DNA of 64,000 nt, from positions 579,001 through 643,000 of the forward strand of contig CAJHZI010000532.1 in the NCBI GenBank assembly GCA_905160935.1, in the 5' to 3' direction. This document shows, one piece after another, positions 1-12,243 of the stretch (within the stretch, counting starts at the first letter, position 1; the number at the start of each line of letters is the position of its first letter). The notes under the pieces are model-generated. The model did no database searches. It was not told the origin of the DNA and worked only from the letters and a program-made list of their open reading frames with translations. The stretch is from Enchytraeus crypticus (Eukaryota; Annelida; Clitellata; Enchytraeida; Enchytraeidae). The translations under genes and the position numbers were made by a program.

Positions 1-325
1 TCATGCTCAGTTATGTTCAGTCATGTTCAATCATGTTCAGTTATGCTCAGTCATGTTAAGTCATGCTTAGTCATTCTCAATCATGCTAACTCATATTCAG
101 TCATGCTCAGACATTTTCAGTCATGCTCAGACATGTTCAGTCATGCTCAGTCATGTTCAGTCATGCTCTGACATGTTCAATCATGCTTAGTCATGTTCAG
201 ACATGTTCAGACATGTTTCAGTATGCTCCGTCATGCTCAGACATGTTCAGTCATGTTTCAGTATGCTCAGACATGTTCAGTCATGCTTAGTCATGCTTAG
301 TCTTGTTCTGTCATGCTGTTTATTT
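1..325. repeat. 10-bp minisatellite
   Basis: Imperfect tandem array of a decamer of the form TCATG(C/T)TCAG, with AC or TT replacing the first bases in some units. It starts before the window edge and decays near position 320. It lies in the last intron of the SHROOM gene. Short open frames across it are a consequence of the repeat and are not coding. Confidence 0.9.
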
Positions 326-775
326 GACTCTTATAAACAAATGCATTGCATTTATGGGCTTGCTGAAATGCTCAAAACAATTTAGTTAACTGCAGCAGGC
401 AAATTGAGGTATGATGAATATGATTAGTATGAAAGATTTTCATTTTTTTATAAATGTGTTGTAAACCCTGCTATCTTTGCCTCAGTTAACTAAAACTTAT
501 TTTAACAGCCCGAGTCTAATCATGTTTATTTAGAAGTATTCTAGAATCCCTCTCAGCGTAAACTTTACTCAGTGAACTAGTCATATGTGCTTCTCGATAT
601 GTGTGATTGTGTATGCTTCATTGCTTTTATGTGTGTGTATATTTAAATTGATTGTTGATATTCTTGAGTCTAATTAAGTATCAATACATCTTTCTTTGCT
701 TCTCTGTTTTAACTCTTGTCCGTTAGCATTTCTGCATGTATGTCCCTGCATGTTTGTGTTTCATTTCTTCAACCG

Positions 776-890
776 TGGATCAGTAGGTGCGGGGTTCAAA
801 TCCTTGGCTCGCCCGTCACCTGACATCGCTTTCGAGTGAGGAAATTGACGTTAACACTAGCTTTACCAGCTTTATTAGTGATAAAGCAGA
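776..890 (+). mobile_element. tRNA-derived SINE fragment (family C)
   Basis: The stretch shares the box-B-like GGGGTTCAAATCC and the following TGACATCGCTTTCGAGTGA-type body with fuller copies at 17769-17905 and 20830-20950 (minus). The box A part is missing here. It lies only about 80 bp upstream of the SHROOM last exon, so open reading upstream of that exon is intron and SINE sequence. Confidence 0.6.
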
Positions 891-966
891 GTCAGGTGGT
901 GTGTGCTTATCTACTTCACTGTTTAGACGTGTGGCTGCATTTATATGTTTATGTTTGTGTTATCAG

Positions 967-1239
967 AAGGACCTGCTGGTTAAGCGAGAAGGTCTGCTGG
1001 AGAAGCACGCTGAGGCAGTGCAGTTGAGAGAGAGTATAGAGCTTAGGGGTGACCAGGTGCTGATGTGCCTACACGCGGCACTCTCTACGCCTGAACTAAC
1101 GAGGTATCAGACGTTCGTTGAGGCAAGAACTCGTCTCTCTATCAAACAGCAGGAGATCATCGATGCAGTCTCATTGGCTGACGAGCAAATCACCGCCATT
1201 AATAAGCATCTTCAATCTACCACTTCTTCTTCTTCTTAG
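967..1239 (+). CDS. SHROOM: Shroom-family protein, last coding exon (ASD2 C-terminus)
   Basis: Ninety codons and a TAG stop after a 3' splice site (TTTGTGTTATCAG, exon starts AAG GAC CTG). The peptide begins KDLLVKREGLLEKHAEAVQL and is a charged heptad-rich coiled coil containing LTRYQTFVEARTRLSIKQQE. This matches the C-terminal half of the Apx/Shroom domain 2 (ASD2), which in known Shrooms forms a coiled-coil dimer that binds and activates Rho kinase, driving apical actomyosin contraction. It ends in a Thr/Ser tail (TTSSSS). Only the terminal exon is present; PDZ and ASD1 regions, if any, are upstream of the window. Reading is open back to 787, but the part before 967 is SINE-derived with no resemblance to the family, so the splice acceptor defines the start. 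Phase is 0. The paralogue number cannot be set. Confidence 0.8.
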   Translation, partial: KDLLVKREGLLEKHAEAVQLRESIELRGDQVLMCLHAALSTPELTRYQTFVEARTRLSIKQQEIIDAVSLADEQITAINKHLQSTTSSSS

Positions 1240-1940
1240 TGACGAATGGGACATCACGCGTGCTAGTATAGACAGGATATGTTAATTTAGTTCTACCACA
1301 CAGCTTGTGTATCGTAATTCCTTGACTATGTTAAGTTTTTATTTATGAGTGGGCTTAGTAGTATAAACGTTATGCTTTGAGTGTATGTGCCTGTGAACTG
1401 TTTTGTGAGTCGTGTTACAAACATTTTGTTAACATTTCCACCTATGTGAGCAGTTTTATAGCTTCTGCTATTACTGCCGGATCGTATAGTTATGTTCTGG
1501 TCGACAGAAATTAGTATTTTAACTGACGTTCTAGCTTAAACATATCACTTAATAATATTACATAGTTTTAGATCCTGTTTTTCCGTGCTGTATCAGCTAA
1601 CTTGTGAGTTAACCAAATGAATCTGTGCACTGATCAACTGACAGATATAATTCAGTAACGAAAAATGTTATCATCCTTCCTATTCAGCTCAATTATGAGA
1701 TCATTTAAAATCTAAGTCTTTGAACAACGGTTGTGGCTTGTGGTGGGTTAGACTACTTTTCCTGTCTGGTTCACTGAGCACCTCTGAGTTACTCAGAATG
1801 TTGTGGGTGCTGTGTAGCGTACCTTATGTTGTATTGTATTTTAAGTTAGTCGCACTTTGAGTCAACCAAGTGAAAGCTATAAGACATTTACGGTGTTTTA
1901 CTTGTCGTTAATTAGTTTGTTGCAGTGTTTTTATACTTAA

Positions 1941-2115
1941 AATAAAACTTTTACTGAAAGCCAGTGGCTTAGGCGTACTAAGAATCAGTTTAGATATGAA
2001 ATTAATGTATTTAGTAGCATTGAAAGTGAAGAGTATGTTCTGATGCTTACATCTGTGTGCCTTTAAAGTTATATTTTATTACTGTAATATTTTATTATAG
2101 GTGTTTGTTAATAAA
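1941..2115 (+). terminator. candidate poly(A) signals of SHROOM
   Basis: AATAAA hexamers occur at 1941-1946 and 2110-2115, the second followed by a GT-rich stretch. A 3' UTR of 0.7-0.9 kb would result. Position alone supports this. Confidence 0.35.
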
Positions 2116-2719
2116 GTTGTCTCAGCTCTGTAATCTTTAGAATGTGATCTTAGTTGAAATACGAAACCATAGGTGCCTGTGTAATTCTTTCATGCCTATT
2201 ATGTGTTGTCTGGTTGACAAAGGCAAGAGAGGTAGAGGTAGAGAGCGAAAGAAGAGAGAGAGAGAGAGAGACAAAGAGTAACAGACCCTTACTCTATTTC
2301 TATGTATCCTGTCCATTTAGGATCTAGTGAGTTATTAAGTTTTTATACACTTTCTTCATACATTGCTCTGATTGTGCCGCAAATTCGCGAGATTATAATC
2401 TGTTCTCATGAAATATCTTTAGTGTTTGGTCACGGGCTATTTTAACATATCAGTTGTTGTGGAAGAGAAGGGGGGGGGGGGGGGGGGCAAAGTCTCTCCC
2501 CGCTTATTTTCAGGATCAAAAAGCTTAAAGTGTTCGCCTTTCCTCTTGTGCCTTTAATTCCCTAATCATCTAATCTAGCGCAAGTCACACCTAGTCACAA
2601 GTGCTAGGTGTGACATGTAAAATATTATTACCACTGCAAGGAGCTGCTTATAGTGTTGATGAGTGTAGCTGCTGTGAGGAGCTTACAGCTGCTTACAGTT
2701 ATAATCATTTTGCTTTGAT

Positions 2720-2825
2720 TACACATTGTAATCGTGGTTATATCATAACGCGTGTGTGTGGTTATTTCATAACGCGTGTGTGGTTATATCATAACGCTTG
2801 TGTAGTTATATCAAAACGCGCATAC
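2720..2825. repeat. 20-bp minisatellite
   Basis: About five units of TTATATCATAACGCGTGTGTG with substitutions. A run of about 18 G lies nearby at 2470-2487 and a GA tract at 2250-2272. The rest of 2120-3300 shows nothing recognisable. Confidence 0.75.
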
Positions 2826-3211
2826 TCGCAATTGATTAGAAGTTTCTAAGTGTTGTCATCTGTCCTGTGGCTTCATCGGTGAAGACTGTAGAGGGATATG
2901 AACTTCAGTTCTTATCTCTGCAGCCTCTTATTCAAGTGTAAAATATGTTGACGATTAGGCTGCTACAACATAATAGTGTAATCATGTAATCTCAATTCTG
3001 TGAACTGGGGTGTTCGTGTGAGTGTATGTGAACTCTTTATAGAAATGTTTGACAGTGTATAATTCAGTGAAGCAATATTTTATATGTATTCATTGTCGGG
3101 TAAATGATTTAAGTAATTTGTGATTTTATAATTGACGTCTCAATAGTGTTTGATTATGTCTACCAATTGTATTCACTGCTCGGTATTAATGAATCGTAAA
3201 CGTGGTGATCC

Positions 3212-3327
3212 TTGTTGAACTGGGATTTAAGGGAAGATGATAATGATGATGATGAACGTGGTGATCAGAAAATCTCTTCTCTGGCTTCAGATATACTGAA
3301 AGACAGGGGAGGTGACAACATATATAC

Positions 3328-3399
<72 letters not shown>

Positions 3400-3400
3400 G
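3212..3400. repeat. SINE-like GAT tail followed by (AT)n
   Basis: The string AACTGGGATTTAAGGG followed by GAT triplets recurs at 26999-27060 (+) and, inverted, at 11275-11345. That marks it as the 3' end of a dispersed repeat with a (GAT)n tail. It is followed by an (AT)n tract from about 3318 to 3400. Confidence 0.6.
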
Positions 3401-4269
3401 CCGTAGTAACATATTTAGCCGATTAGTTTCGGGAAAATTGAAAATTGAACCTACTCACAACAGCACGTGTTCGTAAGATGCGACTGACGCCAATATGACA
3501 GTGAAGGGACGTGTTGCCACGTGGTGATAATGTCTGTGTTTTAGACCAATTGGTGGCTCATACTCCAGACTTGCAGAGTTCTAGTCGCTACACCGATTGT
3601 GGCATTATACCACCTGGCTACTTGACCTTCATTTTCCATTCAGCGCTACTGTGGCATTTAGCATACAGCAACGCTATATAAATATACTTATTATTTCTAT
3701 AGAATGATGCTAACACTGTTGTCACATACATATAGGCGTGGTAATATTATTTTTATAAACACGGTAACTCTGCTGAAATAAAGATGTTCACACTATTAAT
3801 ATAAAGATGTAGAACTGTTATACACTAGTGTCACAGGACACGTGGGCGTGGCATATGATCACGTGACATCTCTCAGGATGTTGTAATTAACTACTGGCTG
3901 CTGTATTGTGCACTGTATTGTAACTCTTCTGTGTTTATCAGGTTCAGACTGAAGACTTTAACTCTCTAGTGACTAAAGACTTCTCATAGTGACAAGTCTT
4001 GTTCCAGGTTCATTGTCTGTGGCTCTGCTGTTAGTGGAGAGTGTAGTGTAGAAATTGTAATTGTAGTCTCTGCCGTTATTTGACAATGTATCGTAGATTA
4101 GGTAAGTGTAGACTTGTACCTTGCTTTCAGTTGAGATTGTGTCATAGATTTGTGTAACCTCTCTATGTAGGTGATTACGTTACATCTCGAGGTAAACGTT
4201 TACCTTGGGTTGACTTGAAGACCAGGTTAAATCTGAAGAATGTCCGACAGATGATGGAGGAAACGGTTT

Positions 4270-4405
4270 GTGTTGATGATGACGATGATAATGATGAAGA
4301 TGTTGTTGATGATTATAATGACGACGATGATAATGATGATGATGATAATGATGAAGATGATAATGATGAAGATGATGATGATGATGATGATGATAATGGT
4401 CTGAG
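4270..4405. repeat. (GAT)n-type trinucleotide tract
   Basis: Interrupted GAT/GAC/AAT triplets that read as poly-Asp on plus and poly-His or poly-Ile on minus. No splice context or homology supports coding. The interval 4410-5690 otherwise holds only a short inverted repeat (4996-5036). Confidence 0.85.
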
Positions 4406-4995
4406 AGTGTAGTAGGAGCACTGAACATTCCCGTGCTGTTAACATCTGTGTCTAGATTGAGCTCTCAATTGAGTTATCACTCTTATTTATATCTCTTCAC
4501 TCATTCATTGTATCAACACAGTGGCCTATTTAATGTTTTTAAGCGTAAATTTGCCTAATTTAATTGTGATTTTAAAATCAGCTTAAGCATTGAAACTTGA
4601 CTGAAATATTTTTATGAAATTTTTTATATTGTTGATAAAATGAAGTTTTGAAGTTCTAAACTGTATTTTGTTGAAACATTTCAATTATGGCTTCTGTTGT
4701 ACCAACACTAATGGCCCGCACATGCCCTTGACTTGCATACCTGGTAGACTTGCTATTGGCACTGTGCCACCTATCATGGCGTTGTAACATGGCACACTTT
4801 TTATTGGCACTGAATTAATTGTATTCATTGTAATAGTTGAGTTAATCCTCTCTACAGTGGAGCAGTCAATCACAGGCTCCGCTGTAGCTGCTGGTACTGA
4901 TTCACGTGCTACTTGTGTATCGTTCACGTGTTGATATTCCTCATTCACGTATGATTCATGTATAATCTTATATGTTTCTCACATTGCGCGTGATT

Positions 4996-5036
4996 AACGC
5001 TTGATTCACCAGTGAAACACACATGAATCAAGCGTT
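4996..5036. repeat. 13-bp inverted repeat
   Basis: AACGCTTGATTCA at 4996-5008 is perfectly complementary to 5024-5036 with a 15-bp loop. It lies in a stretch with many TTCACGTG-like E-box words. Confidence 0.6.
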
Positions 5037-5689
5037 CATTCTCCACTGAATCACGGGTGATTTTCACATGATTTACATGGTGACTCCCACACGAGTTACG
5101 GGCTATGTTAATGTGCATGATGTAATCATTGATCTTGTTTAATTCACTTGGGATGCTTGTGGCTATTAAGTACATTATCATAATATTTACTGCTACGTTT
5201 ACTGCATTTTGTTCAATGTCCAGGTTACAATGAGCGTGCTGTTAATGTCTGTATTTAGCTAAGTAGGCACGGCACGCTAGCTTATATCTGTACAGTGTTT
5301 ATTGTCTTTTACTGGTTTTGTATGTTTAACGTCTAGATAACTGGAGCAGAGGACTTGAATTTTCTGGCATTTACTATATGGCTTGTATTCATTGCTTGCT
5401 AGCCTGTGTGACCGCTGTGCTACACACGCCATTGATCTGTGTTGTGTATCTCATTTCATTTGTAGTAACTGTTGCGTATCTCACCGCTACCATTTAATCA
5501 TTTCTCTTTTAGTCGTGCTACTTGTTGTTGTTGTTGTCAATATTTACTCGGAACTCAGCTTATTGTCGTTCACATAGTTACATGTATCTTGTTAATATGC
5601 ATTTGATTGATTGGTTCTCCTATTCATTATCTTGTATTCGTTAAATCATGTATGGATAATGAGGTAGCTTACTGAATCCCCTGCACATG

Positions 5690-5810
5690 TGTGTGAGATT
5701 CTTGTTGCTCTTGTTGCTGCTTGACTGCTCTTGTTGCTGCCTGACTGCTCTTGTTGCTGCCTGCCTGCTCTTGTTGCTGCTTGACTGCTCTTGTTGCTAC
5801 TTGTGTTGTT
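5690..5810. repeat. 19-bp minisatellite
   Basis: Five or six units of CTGCTCTTGTTGCTGCTTGA and close variants. Confidence 0.8.
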
Positions 5811-6184
5811 GGTTATATTCATTGATTGAATTGTTTGATTGAGGCGTTATTGTTTGCGCTCATGTTCGCGTTTGTTTATAGAAATATATCACTATGCATG
5901 TATGTCCGCTGAATTACATTGTATATGTGCACATGAATCTGCTGCTGTGTGTATGTATATGCATGTGTGTTTGTGTGTGTGCACGATTCTAATTCTGTGT
6001 ATATGTGTATTGGGAATGTGTGTGTGCTTCGTTAACTGTATTTAGTGTCACATAATAATATGTACGTATATTAGTTTATCAGAATTCAGCATCTGTTTCA
6101 TCATCTGAAACTGATGTCAGGAATTGAAGGCATTCACTCTAACGATTCCAGATAATATACCTATATTTTATTAGATCAGTGTTC

Positions 6185-6720
6185 TGTGAAATATATCTAC
6201 ACTTATCTTCTTATCTGTATTATATTTATCTTCTTATCTGTGTAACCCTTATCTTCCTATTTGTGTTACACTTACCTTATTCACTTACCTTCTTATCTGT
6301 GTTACACTTATCTTCTTCATTTATCTCCTTATCTGTGTTACACTTATCTTCTTGTCTGTGTAACCCTTACCTTTATCTTCTTATCTGTGTAACCCTTATC
6401 TTCTTCATTTATCTCCTTATCTGTGTTACACTTATCTTCTTGTCTCTGTTACACGTATCTTCTTCACTTATCTTCTTATATGTGTTACACTTATCTTCGT
6501 ATCAGTGTTACTCTTATCTTTTTTATCTGTGTTACACTTATCTTCTTATCTGTGTTACCCTTATCTTCTTATCTATGTTTCACTAATCTTCTTATTAGTG
6601 TTACACTTATCTTCTTATCTGTGTTACACTTATCTTCTAATCTGTGTCACTTATCTTCTTATCAGTGTTACACTTATCTTTTTTTATCTGTGTTACACTT
6701 ATCGTCTTATCTGTGTTGTG
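6185..6720. repeat. 23-bp minisatellite
   Basis: More than 20 units around TATCTTCTTATCTGTGTTAC-ACT, some shortened. All three plus frames stay open across much of it because the unit lacks stops; this explains the Leu/Tyr/Ser-rich open frames here. Confidence 0.9.
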
Positions 6721-6895
6721 ATATCGTGTTCGTGTAGTGTTAGTCAATTGCTTACATATTTGCGTACGTTGATTCCAGTGTCTACTACATGCGTGCTATA
6801 TCATTTATCAAACATTATCAATTGTCGTACATGACATGTACCCGTGCTAACATATCAATGTATCTATTTTAAATATCATTAAATGCTAGCAATGA

Positions 6896-7053
6896 GTTGC
6901 GTCTTCTTTCCTTTAGTTACACACATGACATCCGTACAGCTCGGATTTAAGAATAGCCTTCCAACATCCCGTGATTTTTATTCAAACCCGTCAGAACTCG
7001 GTCTTCCAAAGTGGTCGTCCATCCAAATACTAACCGAGCCCTACATTTCTTAA
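6896..7053 (-). mobile_element. 5S-rRNA-derived SINE (SINE3 type)
   Basis: Read on minus, it begins GGGCTCGGTTAGTATTTGGA then TGGACGACC, which is the 5S rRNA internal promoter (box C) region. A non-ribosomal body follows (CTTTGGAAGACCG, TATTCTTAAATCCG) and a 3' end with GACATC near TGTGTGTAAC. The body and tail recur at 26045-26420 and 31150-31465. Box A is absent in this copy. Confidence 0.7.
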
Positions 7054-7290
7054 GAAAGAAGTAATGGCATAACGGTTAGAGTGTTCGCCTCGGATGAAAG
7101 TGGCCTGGGTTAAAATCCTCAGTCAATCAACGCGCAACCAACTTCACATAAGCTAACCCCACATATGTCCAAAGTACATAACTCGGGACGTGCTCAACTG
7201 AAATATTTCACTTTGCAATCATGAATATTATCGGCTGGATAGAACCTACCAGTCGGCCGAATTTCACAGCTAATTTAAAGAATCTCTGAC
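7054..7290 (+). mobile_element. tRNA-derived SINE-like sequence
   Basis: TGGCATAACGGTTAGAGTG resembles a tRNA box A and D arm, and CCTGGGTTAAAATCC, 30 bp further on, resembles box B. The stretch does not fold as an intact tRNA and has a 3' extension, so it is called a SINE head and not a tRNA gene. Confidence 0.45.
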
Positions 7291-7477
7291 ACATTTATTT
7301 CAACAGCAACTCGTAGCAGACCGACAGTCAAGAGATATATAAACAATGGCTGAACGAATGCGACATACACTCATTACATGTAAAAGTTTATTGCAGTTTG
7401 GACAACCGTATCGTAACAATCTATTTTTCACTGCACACAATCCTATCAATCAATCAGCTGTGTGTATCTAATGTGTG

Positions 7478-7620
7478 TAGAGAGGCAGCAGCTGCTAGCA
7501 GCTAGGCACACAGTTGTGTATCTAATGTATTGAGCTCTGTGCTTAGCTGCTAGCAGCTGCGGCCTCAATACATTAGATACACAACTGTGTGCCTAGCTGC
7601 TAGCAGCTGCTGCCTCTCTA
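7478..7620. repeat. perfect palindrome, 57-bp arms
   Basis: The 57 bases 7478-7534 are the exact reverse complement of 7564-7620, separated by 29 bp. The arms contain CAGCTGCTAGCAGCTA, itself nearly self-complementary, which occurs again in the spacer and just outside the right arm. This can extrude as a cruciform. Confidence 0.95.
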
Positions 7621-7959
7621 CGCAGCTGCTAGCAGCTAAGCACACAGCTAAACTACGCCAGTGCTCTATTCCTGTTAATATGGATTATTTATAAGGAAAA
7701 TCATGGGGATTAATTAAATCAATCGAAAATCTTTAGATATTCCAAGGAAAATCAATTAGAATCAACAACATTGAAGTCAAATAACTATGGGGAAGATGAT
7801 ATCATAATTTGTAACAAAGGCTACATATAATAATCCGCAAATAACAGAACATACAGCATTGTGAGCAAACTGGATACAAAGCGACAAATAACTAGTTTCT
7901 ATGGATACCTATCAAAAACAGCAGCAGCAAAACAAGCTCAGTAATATCTCTCTAACTCC

Positions 7960-8270
7960 ATGGTGGCAGCACCGTAGCAACACCATGGTAACACCATAGC
8001 AACACCATGGTAACACCATAGCAACACTAGGGTAACACAGAGCAACACTAAGATAGCCAAAACCATAACATAGCCAAACCATGATGATTCCATAAATCTA
8101 CCTTAGTGCAACACTAATGTCACAAAAAACCCAGGTAACACAATATATACTCCACAGTAACACCATATTAATACCATAGTAACACCATAATAACACTATG
8201 TTAACAACATAGCAAAACCATGACAAGACCATAGCAACACTATGATAGCACCATTGCAACACCATGACAA
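7960..8270. repeat. 11-bp degenerate minisatellite
   Basis: Repeats of AACACCATAGC / AACACCATGGT with drift towards the right end. Confidence 0.8.
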
Positions 8271-8640
8271 CATGACTGCTAACTAGTGGCTCAATATTAT
8301 TTATATCACTGTTAAATGTTAGCCTATAACACAGACATCGATCAGATCACAGACCATGCTCTGAACTGAGCACATTGCTCTGAACTGAGCACATTCTCTA
8401 TCGCAATGACAATTACTAAACCCCGCGCTCTTCGAGGTAAAAACAGTAATTATAACAACAATAATACTTGAAAAAATTTAACGATTCAGCCTCGTTTTTT
8501 CAATCTATCCTTAAGCGGGTATGACGTCATAGCTATCGGTTAACACTGGGAGCCTTCTTTAGATCAGTAAAATGTATTATAGCACTACACTACATTAACA
8601 TACAATATTATTATATTAGCATTACATTATACATTACATT

Positions 8641-8872
8641 ACACGCATGATAGCGAATGATCAACCACGTTGATATCTATCACTTTTAAGTTTTAATATC
8701 GCAAGTTTAAACCGTTCGGCAATCTAGTCCATTTTCCGTATAACCAGTCCAGTGAAAGTCCGCGATTTTACTCTCACATCATCGCGGCCGGGATTCAAAC
8801 CCACGAGGGTTCAATTCACCTCAGGATCTGTCATTTAAAACTTCATAACGTTACCCCTATGGTAGTAAGACA
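8641..8872 (-). mobile_element. tRNA-derived SINE, family A, copy 1
   Basis: On minus it has the family A order: GACATT-type start, a box-A-like head (degenerate here), GGGTTTGAATCCC box B, then GAGAGTAAAATC, CACTGGACTGGTTATACGG, and GATATCAACGTGGTTGATCA near the end. At least eight copies occur in this window; their agreement defines the family. Confidence 0.75.
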
Positions 8873-8999
8873 TCCTTACTTAGGTACACTGTACTTCACT
8901 GTCACTGTACGCAGAAAACATTTAGACGATTTTCCTGTTTACACAATCAATTATCACCTTCCATTGAATCTCAGTAACTATAGGATAGAGATCAGAAAA

Positions 9000-9175
9000 T
9001 TGTGTAGCAATTTCTGGAGCCTAGGAGCGCTCACCAACCGAATACACTAGCTGATGTTGGTTTGGATCTTAGTGCTTTGTCACTTTTTATTAAAGGAACT
9101 TGGTGACCTTTTATGTCCACGGTTGGTCTGTTCTTCAGCAACCCGGACACAGCACGGAAAACATGTTGATACAGC
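9000..9175 (+). mobile_element. dispersed repeat family B, 3' part
   Basis: Shares GGAGCCTAGG, CACCAACCGAAT, GATGTTGGT and CCGGACACAGCACGG with the copy at 15285-15430. Confidence 0.55.
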
Positions 9176-9439
9176 CAATAAGGTACATAAATATAGGAAA
9201 GAACAAGAACACCTACACGTGATGTAGTTCGTGATCAGATTTCAACCGTGACGCTACGTTAGGTAACCAAAAAAATTGATCACAAAATTTCTGTCATAAT
9301 GGTGTTGAAGAACTGAAGTTATAATTAAAAGTTAATTGTGACTAAAAATTAGCCTTAAGTATTGCTGCTTTAAATTCAACATTAGCAGTTCACAACAGTA
9401 GCCGCACAAATTACCAGCTGCATGGCTTTACTTACAGCT

Positions 9440-9625
9440 TTGCTCGGCTTAATGCACACTTACAGCTACAGCATTCAGCGCATACTAACAGCTGCATCAC
9501 TTCAATTAGTTCACACTAACAGCTGCATCGCTGCAAAATTAGTTCACACTAACAGCTGCATCGCTTTTATTAGTTCACACTAACAGCTGTACTGCATTAA
9601 TTAGTTAAAACTAACAGCTGCAAAA
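9440..9625. repeat. minisatellite with CAGCTG core
   Basis: Four to five units of about 33-36 bp around TTAGTTCACACTAACAGCTG. The interval 9625-11274 otherwise contains a (GA)n tract at 10170-10215 and no recognisable gene. Confidence 0.75.
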
Positions 9626-10165
9626 CATAACATTAATAGTAACACACACTATCTTTCAGCAAAGGAACCATCATTATAATATTTTGCCACAAAATAAGGT
9701 TGTGCAGAAGGAGCAAATCAGTTAAAGCAGTTATACAAATCGTTGCATCGTATCAGCACAAATCACCTGCACTCCACTATACACAACAAAACAACAACGC
9801 ACACATGTTAAAATAGTACAAATTTAATATCTCAACACGTCATCGCAGTATCCAATCTATTAATAATTGCTTTAGCTTCTCGGACAGTTCAATTTTACGA
9901 TTTACTGTTGAACAATTTGGTGCAACAAAGCCGTTCAAATACAGTATTGCATAAGATAGAAGATAAATCATTGTTAAGATATACACAACAACAACAACAT
10001 TACACAGTTATACACAATAATATAAAATCCTCAATATAACAATACTACATTGTAAATACCACAACTAGTTGTACTTGTGCAGTCATTGCGCAAACCCTAG
10101 AGCATCAACAGAGCTTTGTGCTACCCTACAAACTAATTATACTTGTGCAATTTCTCCATCTTAGG

Positions 10166-10215
<50 letters not shown>

Positions 10216-11274
10216 AGATGTCCTAGTAAAGTCGTGTTGTTCCGCACAGTTTATGAGAAACTAAACGTAAATATATAAGAAAAATTAGTCTCGATCCGCT
10301 CTGAGACATAAGTACTTATCAAAATCAGAGCCCCTTTTTTATATTCAATGTAATTATTATAATCACGCTGTTATCTAATGTTTACCTAATAATTCAGAAA
10401 TTTGGAGAAATATTACGGTAATACTGATTGAACTCGCTTGATTAAATAGTAAATAAAAATAGCATAAGATACTGCTACCAGTCTTTACTTATTACACAGG
10501 CATTACACTCTCACTTTCTCCCTCTCGCTCTCTTGTAATATGTTAAATTACTGGATCAAGTATTACATTCTAGCTCACAATTTGTTATAAAACTAAAAGC
10601 ATATTTCGATCAAATAGTTTATTAAATAGCTTGAAAAATACAGCCTGAAATAATTTTTGTTCTGGGGAGTTTTCTCATTGCTTCTTCAGTCACATCTTAT
10701 ACACTTTCAGAAAACTATTGAATGGATCATTCTGTGCGGAACACAGACGGTCAAGTTATTATAACTATATGTACAGGTATCAAAGCCATACAATGGCGCA
10801 TCATTGCCGAAAAAAACAATGGACACTACAGATACGTAATGTCCACAGCTGAAGATGATATCAGGGACGTACATTGCAACAAGTCTAATTCTCATGCTGA
10901 TATGCTACTTATAAAAGTCATTTACATGAAAATAGCTTTAACAACATCTGCTTAGAAACAAAATCAAACAAATATCTAATGAGTTGTGTGTTGTTGCATA
11001 GACCATTACAATATATTACTTATCACAAGGCTCCTTCACGAGACACAACGGAAGCTAAAACCAGCTTTGATATATTCCATTTTATAATATCTGATTTAAG
11101 ACAAACTCCTTTAACATATTAAATGAAAATTTGTCAGTTAAAAAGCAATTAGTTACAAGCTAGTTTGTTACAATGTGGCTGAAAAATGGTTAAAATGCAG
11201 CATAAACATAACTATTAACCAAGGCTTTCAATGCAGTAAGTTATATTTTTGAATTTTCAATATTGTCTAAGAAG

Positions 11275-11345
11275 TTCATCATCATCATCATCATCTTCCC
11301 TTGAATCCCAGTTTAACCAGGGTCGGGATACAAATAGACTGTCTC
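11275..11345 (-). repeat. SINE-like 3' end with GAT tail
   Basis: Inverted copy of the CCCGACCCTGGTTAAACTGG element also seen at 26999 (+); the (GATGAT)n tail is at its left edge. Confidence 0.6.
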
Positions 11346-11449
11346 AAATCCTCTCGGTCCTACACCACACCACCAGCCAATCCCCTATTTGAGACTTTTA
11401 CATATTGTCTAAGAAGTTATTAAAGTAAAATTCCCAACCCACTTTAAAC

Positions 11450-11455
11450 TTTATT
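11450..11455 (-). terminator. candidate poly(A) signal of FHIP1
   Basis: TTTATT on plus gives AATAAA on minus, about 550 bp past the FHIP1 stop. No other support. Confidence 0.3.
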
Positions 11456-11689
11456 TAAGCAAACAAACAATCTCAAGATTAGGGGCTCTGACTGTATCAC
11501 ATATCTACAGAACAGATGATTACCACTAATAGATAGGATAAGCTTACATATATAATTACGTTATTAAAACTAGAGCTGGGTTAAACGTCAAATAAATTAA
11601 TAGAACTGACATTAGAGACTGACAGGGCTAGCATTTGAAACCTGAATCTACTGATCCGCAGTCAGGCAACTAACCGCTCATGCCAGGGG

Positions 11690-11945
11690 GTGGATCAGCT
11701 CTAGAGCAGCATTAGAGCAGCACTAGAGCAGCACTAGAGCAGCACAAATGCAGCACTAGAGCATCACTAGAGCAGCATTAGAGCAGCACTAGAGCAGCAT
11801 TAGAGCAGCATTGGAGCAGTACTAGAGCATAACTAGAGCAGTACTAGAGCAGCACTACAGCAGCATTAGAGCAGCACTAGAGCAGCATTAGAGCAGTACT
11901 AGAGCAGCACTAGAGCAGCAATAGAGCAGCACTAGAGCGGCTAAT
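11690..11945. repeat. 11-bp minisatellite in FHIP1 3' flank
   Basis: About 22 units of AGAGCAGCACT / AGAGCAGCATT. It lies 60-310 bp beyond the FHIP1 stop codon, probably inside its 3' UTR. Confidence 0.85.
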
Positions 11946-12001
11946 ACAAATTCAAATAACCAGTAGACAATACAAAGAGTAGATGTAAAATTAACAACGC
12001 C

Positions 12002-12243
12002 TCACATCTCCACCTGCACTAGCACATGTTCTTGACACAGTGCTGCCAACTCTTTAAGAAATTCCTTAAAGATGAGCAAACAGTACACGGCATTCCTTTT
12101 CTCCAAAGAATCTCGTGAACCCTTAGCGGAAGCTTTGGCTCCCGGCGCTCTGTTGATAAACCTCGCACCGTGGCGAGAGTCCAGCTGAACCTGCTTCAAC
12201 TGCTTCGAACCAAACAGGAAATCTGAGAACCTTCTCTTCTTGT
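12002..12243 (-). CDS. FHIP1: FHIP1 exon 12 (C-terminus)
   Basis: Completes a split Asp codon, then KKRRFSDFLFGSKQLKQVQL and KRNAVYCLLIFKEFLKELAA, LCQEHVLVQVEM, stop TGA. The FKEFLKELAAxxQEH helix is the family C-terminal motif. Acceptor TGTGTGTAG. Confidence 0.93.

Noticed and set aside
787-966. Reading frame open upstream of the SHROOM last exon
   Set aside because: It is SINE C and intron sequence; a good acceptor at 966 and the start of ASD2 similarity at 967 define the exon.
3212-4445. Open frames with poly-Asp, poly-His, poly-Ile or Ile/Tyr runs
   Set aside because: They are translations of GAT and AT microsatellites on both strands.
6179-6834. Long Leu/Tyr/Ser-rich open frames
   Set aside because: 23-bp minisatellite without stop codons; no homology or splice context.
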